DNA of 64,000 bases from an uncultured Selenomonadaceae bacterium (GTDB taxonomy: Bacteria > Bacillota > Negativicutes > Selenomonadales > Selenomonadaceae): assembly GCA_902778455.1 (NCBI GenBank), contig CACYXR010000010.1:1-64000 (forward strand), given 5' to 3'. The notes under the pieces are model-generated. The model was not told where the DNA came from. It saw only the letters and a program-made list of their open reading frames with translations, and made no database searches. Within the stretch, counting starts at the first letter, position 1, and each line of letters begins with the position of its first letter. The position numbers were made by a program, and so were the translations under genes. Shown in pieces: positions 34,782 through 43,215 of the stretch.

Positions 34782-36239
34782 ATGGCTCATAATTATTATT
34801 CTGTTTTATGTCGGTTCACGTTTGGCGCGTTCCTGGCGATTGCCCTGTTCCTTGCGCCTGTCGGGGCGCAGGCGGCGGATATGGGGGGATATGCGGGGGG
34901 CGAGTCGGCGACCTTTGAGGAGACTGCGGTTTCCCATCCGCCGCTGGAATATCTTTGTTCGCTGATTTCTTTGGCAAGCTACAGCGACCGCATCGGGCTC
35001 GTCGCGCGGGCTTCGCTGGCGGACAACGGTTGGGTGCTTCAGCCGTACCGCGAGGATACGGAAAAGATTGCGGCAAAATATTATTTCATGAAAAACGACC
35101 AGATGCTGTTCGGGCGTGGCGCGCGTTATCTGATCTCGGTGACGGGAACGAGCGACCTGAAGGATGTGAAGGCCGACCTCTCGATGCACAAGGTGCCCTT
35201 CGCTGGGCATACGCCCGACGAATTTCAGACGGAAATGAAACGTTCGACGATGAACCATACGGAGCCATTGGTACATGGCGGATTCGCGAACTATACGCAG
35301 ACGGCGTTTTTTTCGCCCCATGAAGACGGGAAGACCTTCGGCGAGGAAATCGTGGAGCTTTTGGCAAACGAACCGGACGCGAAGCTTTGTATTACCGGAC
35401 ACAGTCTGGGCGGCGCGGTGGCGGTGCTTTTTGCGGCGCGGTTGATGGATATGGGCGTCCCGACAGAGCAGCTCGACGTTGTGACCTTTGGCGCGCCCGC
35501 CGTCGGGAACCGTGCTTTCGCGGACGCGTACAGCGATATGCCGCTTATGCGCATCGCGATGACGGGCGACCCGATTCATGCCGTCCTTCAATCCGTTGAT
35601 ACCAGCTATGCGCAGTTCGGCAGCTTGCAGCGTTGGCACAGGCCGCGCGGGTCCGAGCGATTCCAGCACGATATGACGGGCTATGTGGACGTGGCGCTTC
35701 GTCGATATTTTGACTTTGTAACGGAGAAACGGCGCGAAGTGGAGCGGTTTCAGGAGGACGGTGTGCCTTACGAGGGCGATGCGGTGCGTTCCCGTGCGTC
35801 TCTTGACGAGGATAGCGGGGCGGCGCGCGTTCTTCTTTTCGCGGATTATACATTGGACGACGCCATCATTGACGATCTGCCCTATATGCGGTTGGCGGTC
35901 TTCGATATCCTGCGCAGGGAAACGGACAGCCTGACGGCGGCTCGAACTTCTTTTTCCGCGCTCCCCGGCGAAAACAAGGTGGCGGAAGCAATCCGCCAGG
36001 CGAAGGACATGGGCTGCCGCTATGTGCTGATCCAGAAATACGCCAGCGAGCGTCTGAAAAACAAGCGCGTCGGGTACAAGATCTCGCTGGAGGAAGCGCT
36101 TTACGACACGAAGGGAAATCCCCTCGTGATGCAAGGCTTCACAACGAACACAGACACTATGACGCCGATCCTCGCCGCGCTTTACAATGAGGTCGCGGGG
36201 CGGGAGAGCAGGGAAGCCGTGCTGGGGAAAAAACATTGA
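34782..36239 (+). CDS. exported class 3 lipase-like hydrolase
   Basis: 485 aa. A signal peptide (FGAFLAIALFLAPVGAQA) is followed by a lipase 3 domain with the nucleophile motif CITGHSLGGAVAVL and a FGAPAVGN segment. An Asp in MTGDPIHAVL and a His in RFQHDMTGYV are candidates for the remaining triad members. The last ~150 residues form a separate domain of unknown type (VLLFADYTLDDAIID through YVLIQKYAS). ATG 34782 has AAAGG nine bases upstream; TTG 34773 is an alternative. It would act on lipids in or outside the envelope. Confidence 0.85.
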   Translation: MAHNYYSVLCRFTFGAFLAIALFLAPVGAQAADMGGYAGGESATFEETAVSHPPLEYLCSLISLASYSDRIGLVARASLADNGWVLQPYREDTEKIAAKYYFMKNDQMLFGRGARYLISVTGTSDLKDVKADLSMHKVPFAGHTPDEFQTEMKRSTMNHTEPLVHGGFANYTQTAFFSPHEDGKTFGEEIVELLANEPDAKLCITGHSLGGAVAVLFAARLMDMGVPTEQLDVVTFGAPAVGNRAFADAYSDMPLMRIAMTGDPIHAVLQSVDTSYAQFGSLQRWHRPRGSERFQHDMTGYVDVALRRYFDFVTEKRREVERFQEDGVPYEGDAVRSRASLDEDSGAARVLLFADYTLDDAIIDDLPYMRLAVFDILRRETDSLTAARTSFSALPGENKVAEAIRQAKDMGCRYVLIQKYASERLKNKRVGYKISLEEALYDTKGNPLVMQGFTTNTDTMTPILAALYNEVAGRESREAVLGKKH

Positions 36240-36258
36240 AATAAAACGGGAAGATAGG

Positions 36259-37617
36259 ATGTTGAAACAGATGGCGCAAAAGACGCGGCTGGTCAAAATG
36301 ATTGTTTACGGCTGCCAGATGAATTTTGCCGAGGCGGAACGCATGGAGGGGCAGCTTCGGGAAATAGGGTTTGAAAGTACCGAGGACGCGGAGCGTGCCG
36401 ACTTGATCCTGATGCACACCTGCTGCGTGCGGGAGACGGCGGAGGACAAAGCCTACGGGAAAATCGGCGAGATCAAGCGGCTGAAGCGTGAAAAGCCGTC
36501 GCTTCTCTTCGGCGTGACGGGCTGTATGGCGCAGAAGGAAAGCGAAGCGCTGATCCGCCGTGCGCCGCATATTGATTTCGTGCTTGGAACCGGACGAATC
36601 GGCGAGCTTTCCCGCGTTGTCGAGGAGCTTTTTGCGGAGCGTGAGGGAAACACCGCGAGACATGTTGTCGATGTGGCGGAGAACGGGTCGTTGCCGGAGG
36701 ATGGGACGCCCGCGAGGCAGGGAACCGTCTCGGCCTGGGTGCCGATCATGTACGGCTGCGACAATTTCTGCACTTACTGCATCGTTCCCTATGTGCGGGG
36801 GCGAGAACGCAGCCGCTTGCCGGAGGATATCCTGCGTGAGATTGAGGATGCGACGGCGAAGGGGTTCAAAGAAATCACATTGCTTGGGCAGAACGTCAAT
36901 TCTTACGGAAAAGATCACAAGCTGGCGGATTTTGCCGAGCTTTTGCAGATGGCGGACAAGGTCGAGGGAATCGAGCGGGTACGCTTCATGACCTCGCACC
37001 CGAAGGATTTGTCCCCGCGGTTGATTGCGGCGGTGCGGGATGGGCAGCATATCTGCGAGCATTTTCATTTGCCGGTGCAGCATGGCAGCGATTCGATATT
37101 GAAGGCGATGAACCGCAACTATACGACGGAAAGATACAAGGAACTTGTCCGTGCCATTCGTGAGAATGTGCCGGGGGCGAGCCTGACCACCGACCTGATC
37201 GTCGGTTTCCCAGGCGAGACCAACGAGGATTTTGATTCGCTTCTCGATTTCCTGCGGGAAATCCGATACGACGCGGCTTATACGTTCCTTTATTCGCCGA
37301 GGTCGGGAACGCCGGCGGCGAAGCTGGACGGGCAGGTGCCGGACGAGGTCAAGCACGAGCGGCTGGAGCGGCTGATGGCGCTGCAAAACCAAATCAGTCT
37401 CGAACAAAATCAAAAGCTGGACGGCACGGTACAGGAGGTCCTGATCGAGGGGCCGAGCCGGACGGACGAGATTATCTGGACAGGGCGTACGCGGACGGGA
37501 AAGATTGTGCTTTGGCCGCATCAAAAGGGAGAAGGCGTTGGAGAACTCGCGCAAATAAGAATCACGCAGCCGCAGACGTGGGTGCTGAAAGGCGAGCGCG
37601 AGCGGGCGGAAGGATAA
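36259..37617 (+). CDS. miaB: tRNA-2-methylthio-N6-dimethylallyladenosine synthase
   Basis: 452 aa. The UPF0004 domain has Cys in YGCQMNFAEAER, HTCCVRETAEDKA and GVTGCMAQKE. The radical-SAM cluster is CDNFCTYCIVPYVRGRE, and a TRAM domain lies at the C-terminus (VLIEGPSRTDEIIWTGRT). It thiomethylates i6A37 of tRNAs reading UNN codons. The start is ATG 36259; longer frames run back into the lipase gene and lack a site. It stands at the head of miaB-DUF512-der-plsY. Confidence 0.96.
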   Translation: MLKQMAQKTRLVKMIVYGCQMNFAEAERMEGQLREIGFESTEDAERADLILMHTCCVRETAEDKAYGKIGEIKRLKREKPSLLFGVTGCMAQKESEALIRRAPHIDFVLGTGRIGELSRVVEELFAEREGNTARHVVDVAENGSLPEDGTPARQGTVSAWVPIMYGCDNFCTYCIVPYVRGRERSRLPEDILREIEDATAKGFKEITLLGQNVNSYGKDHKLADFAELLQMADKVEGIERVRFMTSHPKDLSPRLIAAVRDGQHICEHFHLPVQHGSDSILKAMNRNYTTERYKELVRAIRENVPGASLTTDLIVGFPGETNEDFDSLLDFLREIRYDAAYTFLYSPRSGTPAAKLDGQVPDEVKHERLERLMALQNQISLEQNQKLDGTVQEVLIEGPSRTDEIIWTGRTRTGKIVLWPHQKGEGVGELAQIRITQPQTWVLKGERERAEG

Positions 37618-37621
37618 CGAT

Positions 37622-39007
37622 ATGGGATATGGAACGGTGCTCCGCGTATCGAGAGGCAGTCTGGCCGAGGAGCTTGGCCTGCTGCCGGGGGATAAGATTG
37701 TTTCCGTGAACGACCAGCCGCTTCGGGACATTATCGACCTTTCCTTCGCGATGGCGGAAGAGGATATCGATATGCTCGTCGAGCACGCGGACGGGGAGCG
37801 GGAAATACTTTCCTTTGAAAAAGACGTTGACGAAGAGCTGGGTGCGGAGTTTACATCGGCGGTGTTCGACGGCATACGGAGCTGCGCGAATCACTGCCTG
37901 TTCTGCTTTGTCGATCAGGTCGCACCCGATATGCGGGAAAGTCTCTATGTGAAGGATGACGATTACCGCCTGTCGTTTTTGTACGGGAATTTCATCACCA
38001 TGACGAATATGGGCGAGCGCGATTTTCAGCGTATCGCCGCTTATCATCTGTCGCCGCTTTTCGTGTCGGTGCATACGACGGATATGGAGCTTCGCGCGAA
38101 AATGCTCGGTACGCCGCGGGCGGCGGAGCTTATGGGGCAGCTCGACAAGCTGGACGAAGCGGGAACGGAGTATCACGCGCAGATTGTGCTGTGTCCGGGC
38201 TTGAACGACGGCGACATTTTGGACAGGACCATCAAGGATATGATGGCACGCCGCCCACACGCGCTTTCTTTGGCAATCGTGCCCGTGGGGCTGACGCGGT
38301 TCCGTGAGGGCTGCTATCCGCTGAAGCCTTTCGATAAGGAAGGCGCGGCGCGAGTAATCGAGCAGGTCGGAGAATGGCAAAAAAAGTCCCGTGCCGAGAG
38401 CGGAGAAAGTTTCGTTTATCTTGCCGACGAGTTTTATTTGATGGCGGGATTGCCGCTTCCGGAAGAGGAGGAATACGACGGCTTTCCTCAGCTTGACAAC
38501 GGCATCGGATTGGCGCGGAGTTTCATATCGGAATGGCGGGAGGCTGAGGCCGAAGACGAAGCGGCGGGGTATGACGAGCCGTTTTCCGTCGAGGTCGTTT
38601 GCGGCATATCCATCGCGCCGATTTTTCAAGAACTTTTGGACACGCTTTCTGTCAGGAATCTCACTGTGCGCCTTCGTCCGGTGGAAAATTTTTGGTTCGG
38701 ATCGTCCGTGACGGTGTCGGGGCTTTTGACGGGCGCGGATATCGTGGCGGCATTGTCCGGGGAAACGTCTTTCGACGCGGTCATTGTGCCGAAATGCGCA
38801 TTCCGGGCAGGCGAGGACGTCTTTCTTGACGATATGGCGCTGGCCGCGCTGTCCAAATTTTGCGATTGCGAGGTGCGGGCGGCGCTGACAGGAGGCGAGC
38901 TGTACCGCCTGCTCGTGCATTGGCATGACGCACCGCGGGACAAAGCGGGCGAACGCGCCTATATGTGGCAGTCCAACGCAGCGTATACGAAATTGGGAGG
39001 AAACTGA
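37622..39007 (+). CDS. DUF512 family radical-SAM-like protein with PDZ-like domain
   Basis: 461 aa. Residues ~1-65 resemble a PDZ domain (VSRGSLAEELGLLPGDKIVS). A CxxxCxxC cluster follows in RSCANHCLFCFVDQ, typical of radical-SAM enzymes, then YLSFLYGN-like DYRLSFLYGNFITMTNM and the DUF512 part at the C-terminus (~270-461). The function of the family is unknown. It is often found beside der in Firmicutes, as here, and is separated from miaB by only four bases, which hints at a role in RNA or ribosome modification. Confidence 0.9.
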   Translation: MGYGTVLRVSRGSLAEELGLLPGDKIVSVNDQPLRDIIDLSFAMAEEDIDMLVEHADGEREILSFEKDVDEELGAEFTSAVFDGIRSCANHCLFCFVDQVAPDMRESLYVKDDDYRLSFLYGNFITMTNMGERDFQRIAAYHLSPLFVSVHTTDMELRAKMLGTPRAAELMGQLDKLDEAGTEYHAQIVLCPGLNDGDILDRTIKDMMARRPHALSLAIVPVGLTRFREGCYPLKPFDKEGAARVIEQVGEWQKKSRAESGESFVYLADEFYLMAGLPLPEEEEYDGFPQLDNGIGLARSFISEWREAEAEDEAAGYDEPFSVEVVCGISIAPIFQELLDTLSVRNLTVRLRPVENFWFGSSVTVSGLLTGADIVAALSGETSFDAVIVPKCAFRAGEDVFLDDMALAALSKFCDCEVRAALTGGELYRLLVHWHDAPRDKAGERAYMWQSNAAYTKLGGN

Positions 39008-39009
39008 AG

Positions 39010-40338
39010 ATGAGCAAGCCGATTGTGGCTATCGTGGGACGACCGAATGTCGGGAAATCGACGCTGTTCAACCAGATCGGGAAGCGGCGTATTTCCATCG
39101 TGGACGATATGCCGGGAGTGACCCGGGATCGTATCTACGCGGACGCGGAGTGGCTGGGACGCGCGTTTACGATGGTCGATACGGGCGGCATCGAGTTCGA
39201 GGATGAGACGTTTCTGACGCCGATCCGGGAGCAGGCGCGAATAGCCGTCGACGAGGCCGACGTGATCGTGTTCGTCACGGACGGGCGCGCTGGGGTGACC
39301 TCGACGGACGAGGAAGTTGCGCGGATGCTCCGCACGGCGAAAAAGCCCGTGGTGCTGGCGGTCAACAAAATCGACAGCCCGAAGCAGGAAGCTGACGTCT
39401 ATGAATTTTACAATCTGGGGCTCGGCGATCCGATTCCCATTGCCGCGTCGAATTCGCTGAATCTCGGCGACCTTCTTGACGCGGTGACGGCAAATTTTCC
39501 CGACGATGCGGGCGAGGACGCCGATACGGACGAAATAAGGATTGCCGTCATCGGCAGGCCGAATGTCGGAAAATCCTCGCTGGTCAACAAGATCCTCGGC
39601 GAGGAGCGCGTCATTGTCAGCGATGTTCCCGGCACGACGAGGGACGCCATCGATACGCATTTCACGAAGGACGGGACGAAATATACCTTGATCGACACTG
39701 CGGGTATGCGGCGCAAGGCACGTATTGACGAGGCCATCGAGCATTACAGCGTCTTGCGCTCGCTGCGCGCTATCGATAGGGCGAATGTGGTATTGGCTGT
39801 GATTTCTGCGCCGGAGGGAATCACCGATCAGGACGCGCGGATCGTCGGTTATGCCCATGAGGCGGGCAAGGGCCTGATCCTTGTCGTCAACAAATGGGAT
39901 ATCTACGAGGGGAAAGACGAGAAATCTACGCTTCGCTTTACGGAGGATGTTCGGGAAAAACTGCCTTTCGTCCAGTACGCGCCTGTGATGTATATTTCCG
40001 CGTTGACAGGCCAGCGTGTGAATCGTGTGACGGAGCTTGTCAAATACGTCGCCGACCAACAATCGATGCGCGTGCAGACCAGCGTGCTGAACGAGCTTTT
40101 GCGCGATGCGCTTTCGGTGAACCCGCCGCCCGCGCACAAGGGCAGGCCGCTGAAGATCTTCTTTATCACGCAGGCGGCCATCGAACCGCCGAAATTCGTC
40201 GTGTTCGTCAACGATCCTGAACTGATGCATTTTTCGTATTTGCGTTTCCTGGAAAACAAGCTGCGCGAGACCTTCGGCTTCGAGGGGGCTCCGCTCCGTT
40301 TGATTGTACGCGGGCGCAACGAGAAGGAGGACGATTGA
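39010..40338 (+). CDS. der: ribosome assembly GTPase Der (EngA)
   Basis: 442 aa with two tandem GTPase domains. G1 is GRPNVGKSTLFN and GRPNVGKSSLVN, G3 is DTGGIE and DTAGMRRK, and G4 is NKID and NKWD. A KH-like C-terminal domain follows. Needed for 50S subunit maturation. The ATG at 39010 has GGGAGG upstream; a frame extension from 38965 runs into the previous gene. Confidence 0.98.
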   Translation: MSKPIVAIVGRPNVGKSTLFNQIGKRRISIVDDMPGVTRDRIYADAEWLGRAFTMVDTGGIEFEDETFLTPIREQARIAVDEADVIVFVTDGRAGVTSTDEEVARMLRTAKKPVVLAVNKIDSPKQEADVYEFYNLGLGDPIPIAASNSLNLGDLLDAVTANFPDDAGEDADTDEIRIAVIGRPNVGKSSLVNKILGEERVIVSDVPGTTRDAIDTHFTKDGTKYTLIDTAGMRRKARIDEAIEHYSVLRSLRAIDRANVVLAVISAPEGITDQDARIVGYAHEAGKGLILVVNKWDIYEGKDEKSTLRFTEDVREKLPFVQYAPVMYISALTGQRVNRVTELVKYVADQQSMRVQTSVLNELLRDALSVNPPPAHKGRPLKIFFITQAAIEPPKFVVFVNDPELMHFSYLRFLENKLRETFGFEGAPLRLIVRGRNEKEDD

Positions 40339-40339
40339 G

Positions 40340-40936
40340 ATGATGGAGATTTTCTTCGCTTGTGTCGCGAGTTATCTCGTTGGTTCGATTCCAAGCGGGC
40401 TTATCCTTGGAAAAGGCATCTGGAACATTGACCTGCGTGAGCATGGCAGCCATAATATCGGCGCAACGAACGCCTGGCGTACGATTGGGAAACAGGCGGG
40501 AATAATGATCTTCCTTTGCGATTTGTTGAAGGGCGTTTTCGGCGTTTGGGTCGGCGGTGCGCTTTCCGGTACGCCGCTTGCGCTGGTGCTCGGCGGCGTA
40601 TTCGCGATTGTCGGTCATTCCTGGTCGTTCTTTCTGCAGTTCAAAGGAGGGAAGGGCGTGGCCACGGGACTTGGCGTCATCCTGTCGCTGATGATGAAAC
40701 CTGCGCTGCTGATTTTTGCGATTTGGTTCATCATCGTTAAGTTTACGGGCTATGTATCTCTCGGCTCGATTGTCGGCGCGGCGCTCGTCCCGGTTTTTGC
40801 GTGGCTCTTCGGCGAACCGTGCGAGACGATTGGTTTCGGTTGCCTCGCTGCGTTCTTCGTTATTTATCGGCACAAGGAAAATATCCAAAGGCTGCTGGCG
40901 GGTACCGAAAGCAAGATCAAGGCGGCTAAACGATAA
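40340..40936 (+). CDS. plsY: acyl-phosphate glycerol-3-phosphate acyltransferase PlsY
   Basis: 198 aa, a multi-helix membrane protein. The three conserved motifs are visible: LVGSIPSGLILGK, GSHNIGATNAWR and FKGGKGVATGLGV. It starts phosphatidic acid synthesis from acyl-phosphate. AGAAGGAGG lies inside the end of der, and start and stop are two bases apart, so the pair is coupled. Confidence 0.97.
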   Translation: MMEIFFACVASYLVGSIPSGLILGKGIWNIDLREHGSHNIGATNAWRTIGKQAGIMIFLCDLLKGVFGVWVGGALSGTPLALVLGGVFAIVGHSWSFFLQFKGGKGVATGLGVILSLMMKPALLIFAIWFIIVKFTGYVSLGSIVGAALVPVFAWLFGEPCETIGFGCLAAFFVIYRHKENIQRLLAGTESKIKAAKR

Positions 40937-40993
40937 AATTTCCTCAAAGATGAAGTTTTTTTGTAAATTGCAATGAAATTCATAAAAAACAGA

Positions 40994-41022
40994 TTGACAA
41001 CATATGAATTTTCGTCTATGAT
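40994..41022 (+). promoter_or_regulatory. promoter of the trp operon
   Basis: TTGACA (40994-40999), 17-base spacer, TATGAT (41017-41022). The RNA would start near 41029, just before the T-box leader. Confidence 0.85.
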
Positions 41023-41263
41023 ATGCCCATCATAAGATAAAGCGTTGAGCAGAAAAAGTAACCTTGGGTTGTTCTTCGTACAGCGAGTTGGCGACCGGGA
41101 AACTGGAGGTGGGACGGCCAGCCGGAGACGCGAGGCGAATGGTTCTGTGAGCGTCCTTTGAAAGCGTTATGCGAGTAGATGGGAACGGTTGCCCCCGTTA
41201 CAGGGCTAGGATATATTACTTTTGTATCCGATAGAGAAGCCTAAGCAGGGTGGCACAGCGAAT

Positions 41264-41302
41264 CCGTTTCGTCCCGGTGGATGAAATGGGTTTTTTATTT
41301 TT
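41264..41302 (+). terminator. T-box terminator 1
   Basis: CCGTTTCGTCC (41264-41274) pairs with GGATGAAATGG (41279-41289), eleven pairs including two G-T, followed by GTTTTTTATTTTT. The competing antiterminator uses CGAA/TTCG and GGG/CCC around the first T-box. Confidence 0.85.
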
Positions 41303-41351
41303 GAAACGCCTTGCGGGCTTGAATCAGGGTGGCACCGCGAAAAGTATTTTT

Positions 41352-41390
41352 CGCCCCGACGGAGGGAAAACTTCCGTCGGGGCGTTTTCA
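41352..41390 (+). terminator. T-box terminator 2
   Basis: CGCCCCGACGG (41352-41362) pairs with CCGTCGGGGCG (41374-41384), followed by TTTTC. The competing antiterminator pairs GCGAAAA with TTTTCGC and GGG with CCC around the second T-box. Confidence 0.87.
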
Positions 41391-41399
41391 GTTTCGGGA

Positions 41400-41555
41400 A
41401 ACGATGAATGAGTCAAGTCGTGACCCTGTCGAGGGATTTTTTCGTCAGACAAGGAAGATGCCGCGAAGGCGTAGCAGAGCTACGTCGAGTGACATCTGAC
41501 ACCGTCTGACGGGAAAAGACCCGTCAGGGGCGCGGCGAGACTTGTTCAGCGTTTC
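41400..41555 (+). repeat. palindromic element between trp leader and trpF
   Basis: Two arms of about 50 bases, 41400-41450 and 41504-41554, are imperfect reverse complements (for example TTCGTCAGAC against GTCTGACGGG, and AAACGATGAA against TTCAGCGTTT). The centre holds a small hairpin GTAGC AGA GCTAC. There is no coding frame. It looks like a REP/MITE-type element inserted between the attenuator and the first structural gene. Confidence 0.65.
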
Positions 41556-41575
41556 CTTAGGAAAGGAAAGGTGTT

Positions 41576-42217
41576 ATGAAAGTCAAGATTTGCGGGCTTC
41601 GGACTTTGGAGGCGGCACAGACGGCTGAACGTGCGGGCGCGGATTTCCTCGGCTTTATCATGTGGCCGGAAAGCCGTCGTTTCGTTCCGGCGAATCAGGC
41701 GGCGAATATCGTGAGGTCGCTTTCGGGCGGCGCGCTTTCCGTCGGCGTGGTTGTCGACCAGCCTGTGGGGACGGTTGCGGCGCTGGCGCGAAGATGCGGA
41801 TTCGACGCGATTCAGCTGCACGGACACGAGCCGCCGGAATACGCGGAGCAGCTTCGCGCTTCGGCGGATGTGCGAATCATCAAGGCGTTCCGATGGCGCG
41901 ACGATTTTTCCGTTGAGACGGCGAACGAATACCCGGCCGATTATATCCTGCTGGATACCTTCAAGAAAGGTATGGCAGGCGGTACAGGCGAGGCGTTCCG
42001 ATGGCGCGAGGCGGCGGAGGATATACGAAGACTGAATAAACCGATGCTGTTGGCAGGCGGCATTTCAACGGAGAACGCGGAGGAGGCGGCGCGGACGCTC
42101 TCCCCATTCGCATTGGATGTGTCCGGCAGCCTGGAGGAAAACGGCGAGAAGTCGCCGAAGAAGATTCGGGCCTTCATGCGGACGATAGACGAGATAAGAA
42201 ATGAGGCAGTACAATGA
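41576..42217 (+). CDS. trpF: phosphoribosylanthranilate isomerase
   Basis: 213 aa, a TIM barrel. The catalytic Cys is in KICGLRT and the Asp in LLDTFKKG; FIMWPESRRFV and LLAGGIS also fit. It converts PRA to CdRP in tryptophan synthesis. AAAGGAAAGG lies eight bases upstream of the ATG. It is the first gene after the T-box leader and overlaps trpC by four bases. Confidence 0.95.
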   Translation: MKVKICGLRTLEAAQTAERAGADFLGFIMWPESRRFVPANQAANIVRSLSGGALSVGVVVDQPVGTVAALARRCGFDAIQLHGHEPPEYAEQLRASADVRIIKAFRWRDDFSVETANEYPADYILLDTFKKGMAGGTGEAFRWREAAEDIRRLNKPMLLAGGISTENAEEAARTLSPFALDVSGSLEENGEKSPKKIRAFMRTIDEIRNEAVQ

Positions 42218-43008
42218 AAAATATACTTGCGGAAATCGTCGAAAAGAAAAAGGATATTGTGGCGGCGGCGAAAAAGGCTGTGCCCTTTGACGAGGTAAAA
42301 CGGGCAGCGCGTCCCGGCAGGTTTGGCCTTTCGCATCGCGTTCGCGGAGAAGCGTGGAGCCTGATTGCCGAGTGCAAGCTCCAGTCCCCGGCGAAGGGGC
42401 GTCTCTGCCGCACCTATTCGGTGACGGAGCTCGCGAAGATTTACGAGGAAAACGGCGCCAGCGCCCTTTCGGTGCATACCGATCCGCATTTCCTCGGCTG
42501 CAATGAGGATTTTGCCGCCGTGCGGAAAATGACGAAAATGCCGCTTTTGCGGAAGGATTTCATCATCGACGAGTACCAGATTTACGAGGCGCGAATGCTC
42601 GGCGCGGACGCGGTGCTCCTGATCGCTCGGATTCTTTCGCCGAGGCAGTTGATGGAGTTCCTCTATCTGACGTGGGGGCTCGGCATGGACGCGCTTGTTG
42701 AGGTTCACGACGAGGCCGATTTGAAAATGGCGTTGGACACTCCGGCGGAGTTCATCGGCGTCAACAACCGTAACCTGACGACGTTCACGACCTCGATCGA
42801 GAACACGATGGCGCTGCTGCCGAAGATCGGCGAGGGCCGAACGATCATCAGCGAGAGCGGCGTGCAAAGCGCGGAGGACGCGGAGCGTCTGCGCGAGGCG
42901 GGCTGCGACGGAATCCTCGTGGGAGAGGGACTGGTCACGGCGCCCAGCGTGGCGCAGATGACGCAGCGGCTCTCTTTCGTCGCCGGAGCGGCTACAAAAA
43001 GCGCGTGA
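42214..43008 (+). CDS. trpC: indole-3-glycerol phosphate synthase
   Basis: 264 aa. IGPS motifs: IAECKLQSPAKG, LSVHTDPHFLGC, PLLRKDFIIDEYQIYEAR, LVEVHDEADL, GVNNRNLTTF and ISESGV. It closes the indole ring from CdRP. The start ATG overlaps the trpF stop. Usually trpC precedes trpF; here the order is reversed. Confidence 0.96.
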   Translation: MKNILAEIVEKKKDIVAAAKKAVPFDEVKRAARPGRFGLSHRVRGEAWSLIAECKLQSPAKGRLCRTYSVTELAKIYEENGASALSVHTDPHFLGCNEDFAAVRKMTKMPLLRKDFIIDEYQIYEARMLGADAVLLIARILSPRQLMEFLYLTWGLGMDALVEVHDEADLKMALDTPAEFIGVNNRNLTTFTTSIENTMALLPKIGEGRTIISESGVQSAEDAERLREAGCDGILVGEGLVTAPSVAQMTQRLSFVAGAATKSA

Positions 43009-43020
43009 AAAGCATAATAA

Positions 43021-43178
43021 GCCCTCCCCTTTGGGGAGGGGGGACCGCCGTAGGCGGTGGGTGAGGTCTTATGAAGTTATGATAGTATCAGTCGTTACAC
43101 TTCAACACCTCATCCGTCAGCCTTCGGCTGACAAGAAACATGCCACTGTCATGTTTCTCCCCTCAAGGAGAGGCATGT
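43021..43178 (+). repeat. GC-rich interspersed inverted-repeat element, copy 2
   Basis: It opens with CCTCCCCTTTGGGGAGG, then ACCGCC GTA GGCGGT, GGTGAGGT, a variable middle, CCTCATCCGTC, a hairpin GTCAGCC TTC GGCTGAC, and closes with TCTCCCCTCAAGGAGA. It is related in opposite orientation to 10261-10377. It splits trpFC from trpBAEG and may reduce readthrough. Confidence 0.75.
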
Positions 43179-43215
43179 ATTCAAGAAGTTAATTATATTA
43201 CGGGAGGTTTTATTC

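Larger units (their letters stand above)
41029..41390 (+). promoter_or_regulatory. tRNA-Trp T-box leader with one stem I and two antiterminator modules
   Basis: Stem I region about 41040-41165, beginning GAGCAGAAAAAGTAA, with a putative specifier TGG at 41140-41142. The first T-box sequence AGGGTGGCACAGCG is at 41247-41260 and the second, AGGGTGGCACCGCG, at 41326-41339. Each is followed by its own terminator. Both bulges read TGGC, complementary to the GCCA end of the tRNA-Trp at 214-289. Uncharged tRNA-Trp should favour antitermination and so expression of the trp genes. The second module has no room for its own stem I, as only ~23 bases separate it from the first T-run. Confidence 0.9.

Noticed and set aside
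34806..36296. Long minus-strand frame opposite the lipase gene (about 496 codons)
   Set aside because: It mirrors a strong plus-strand gene in GC-rich DNA, is rich in Arg/His/Pro and shows no family motif.
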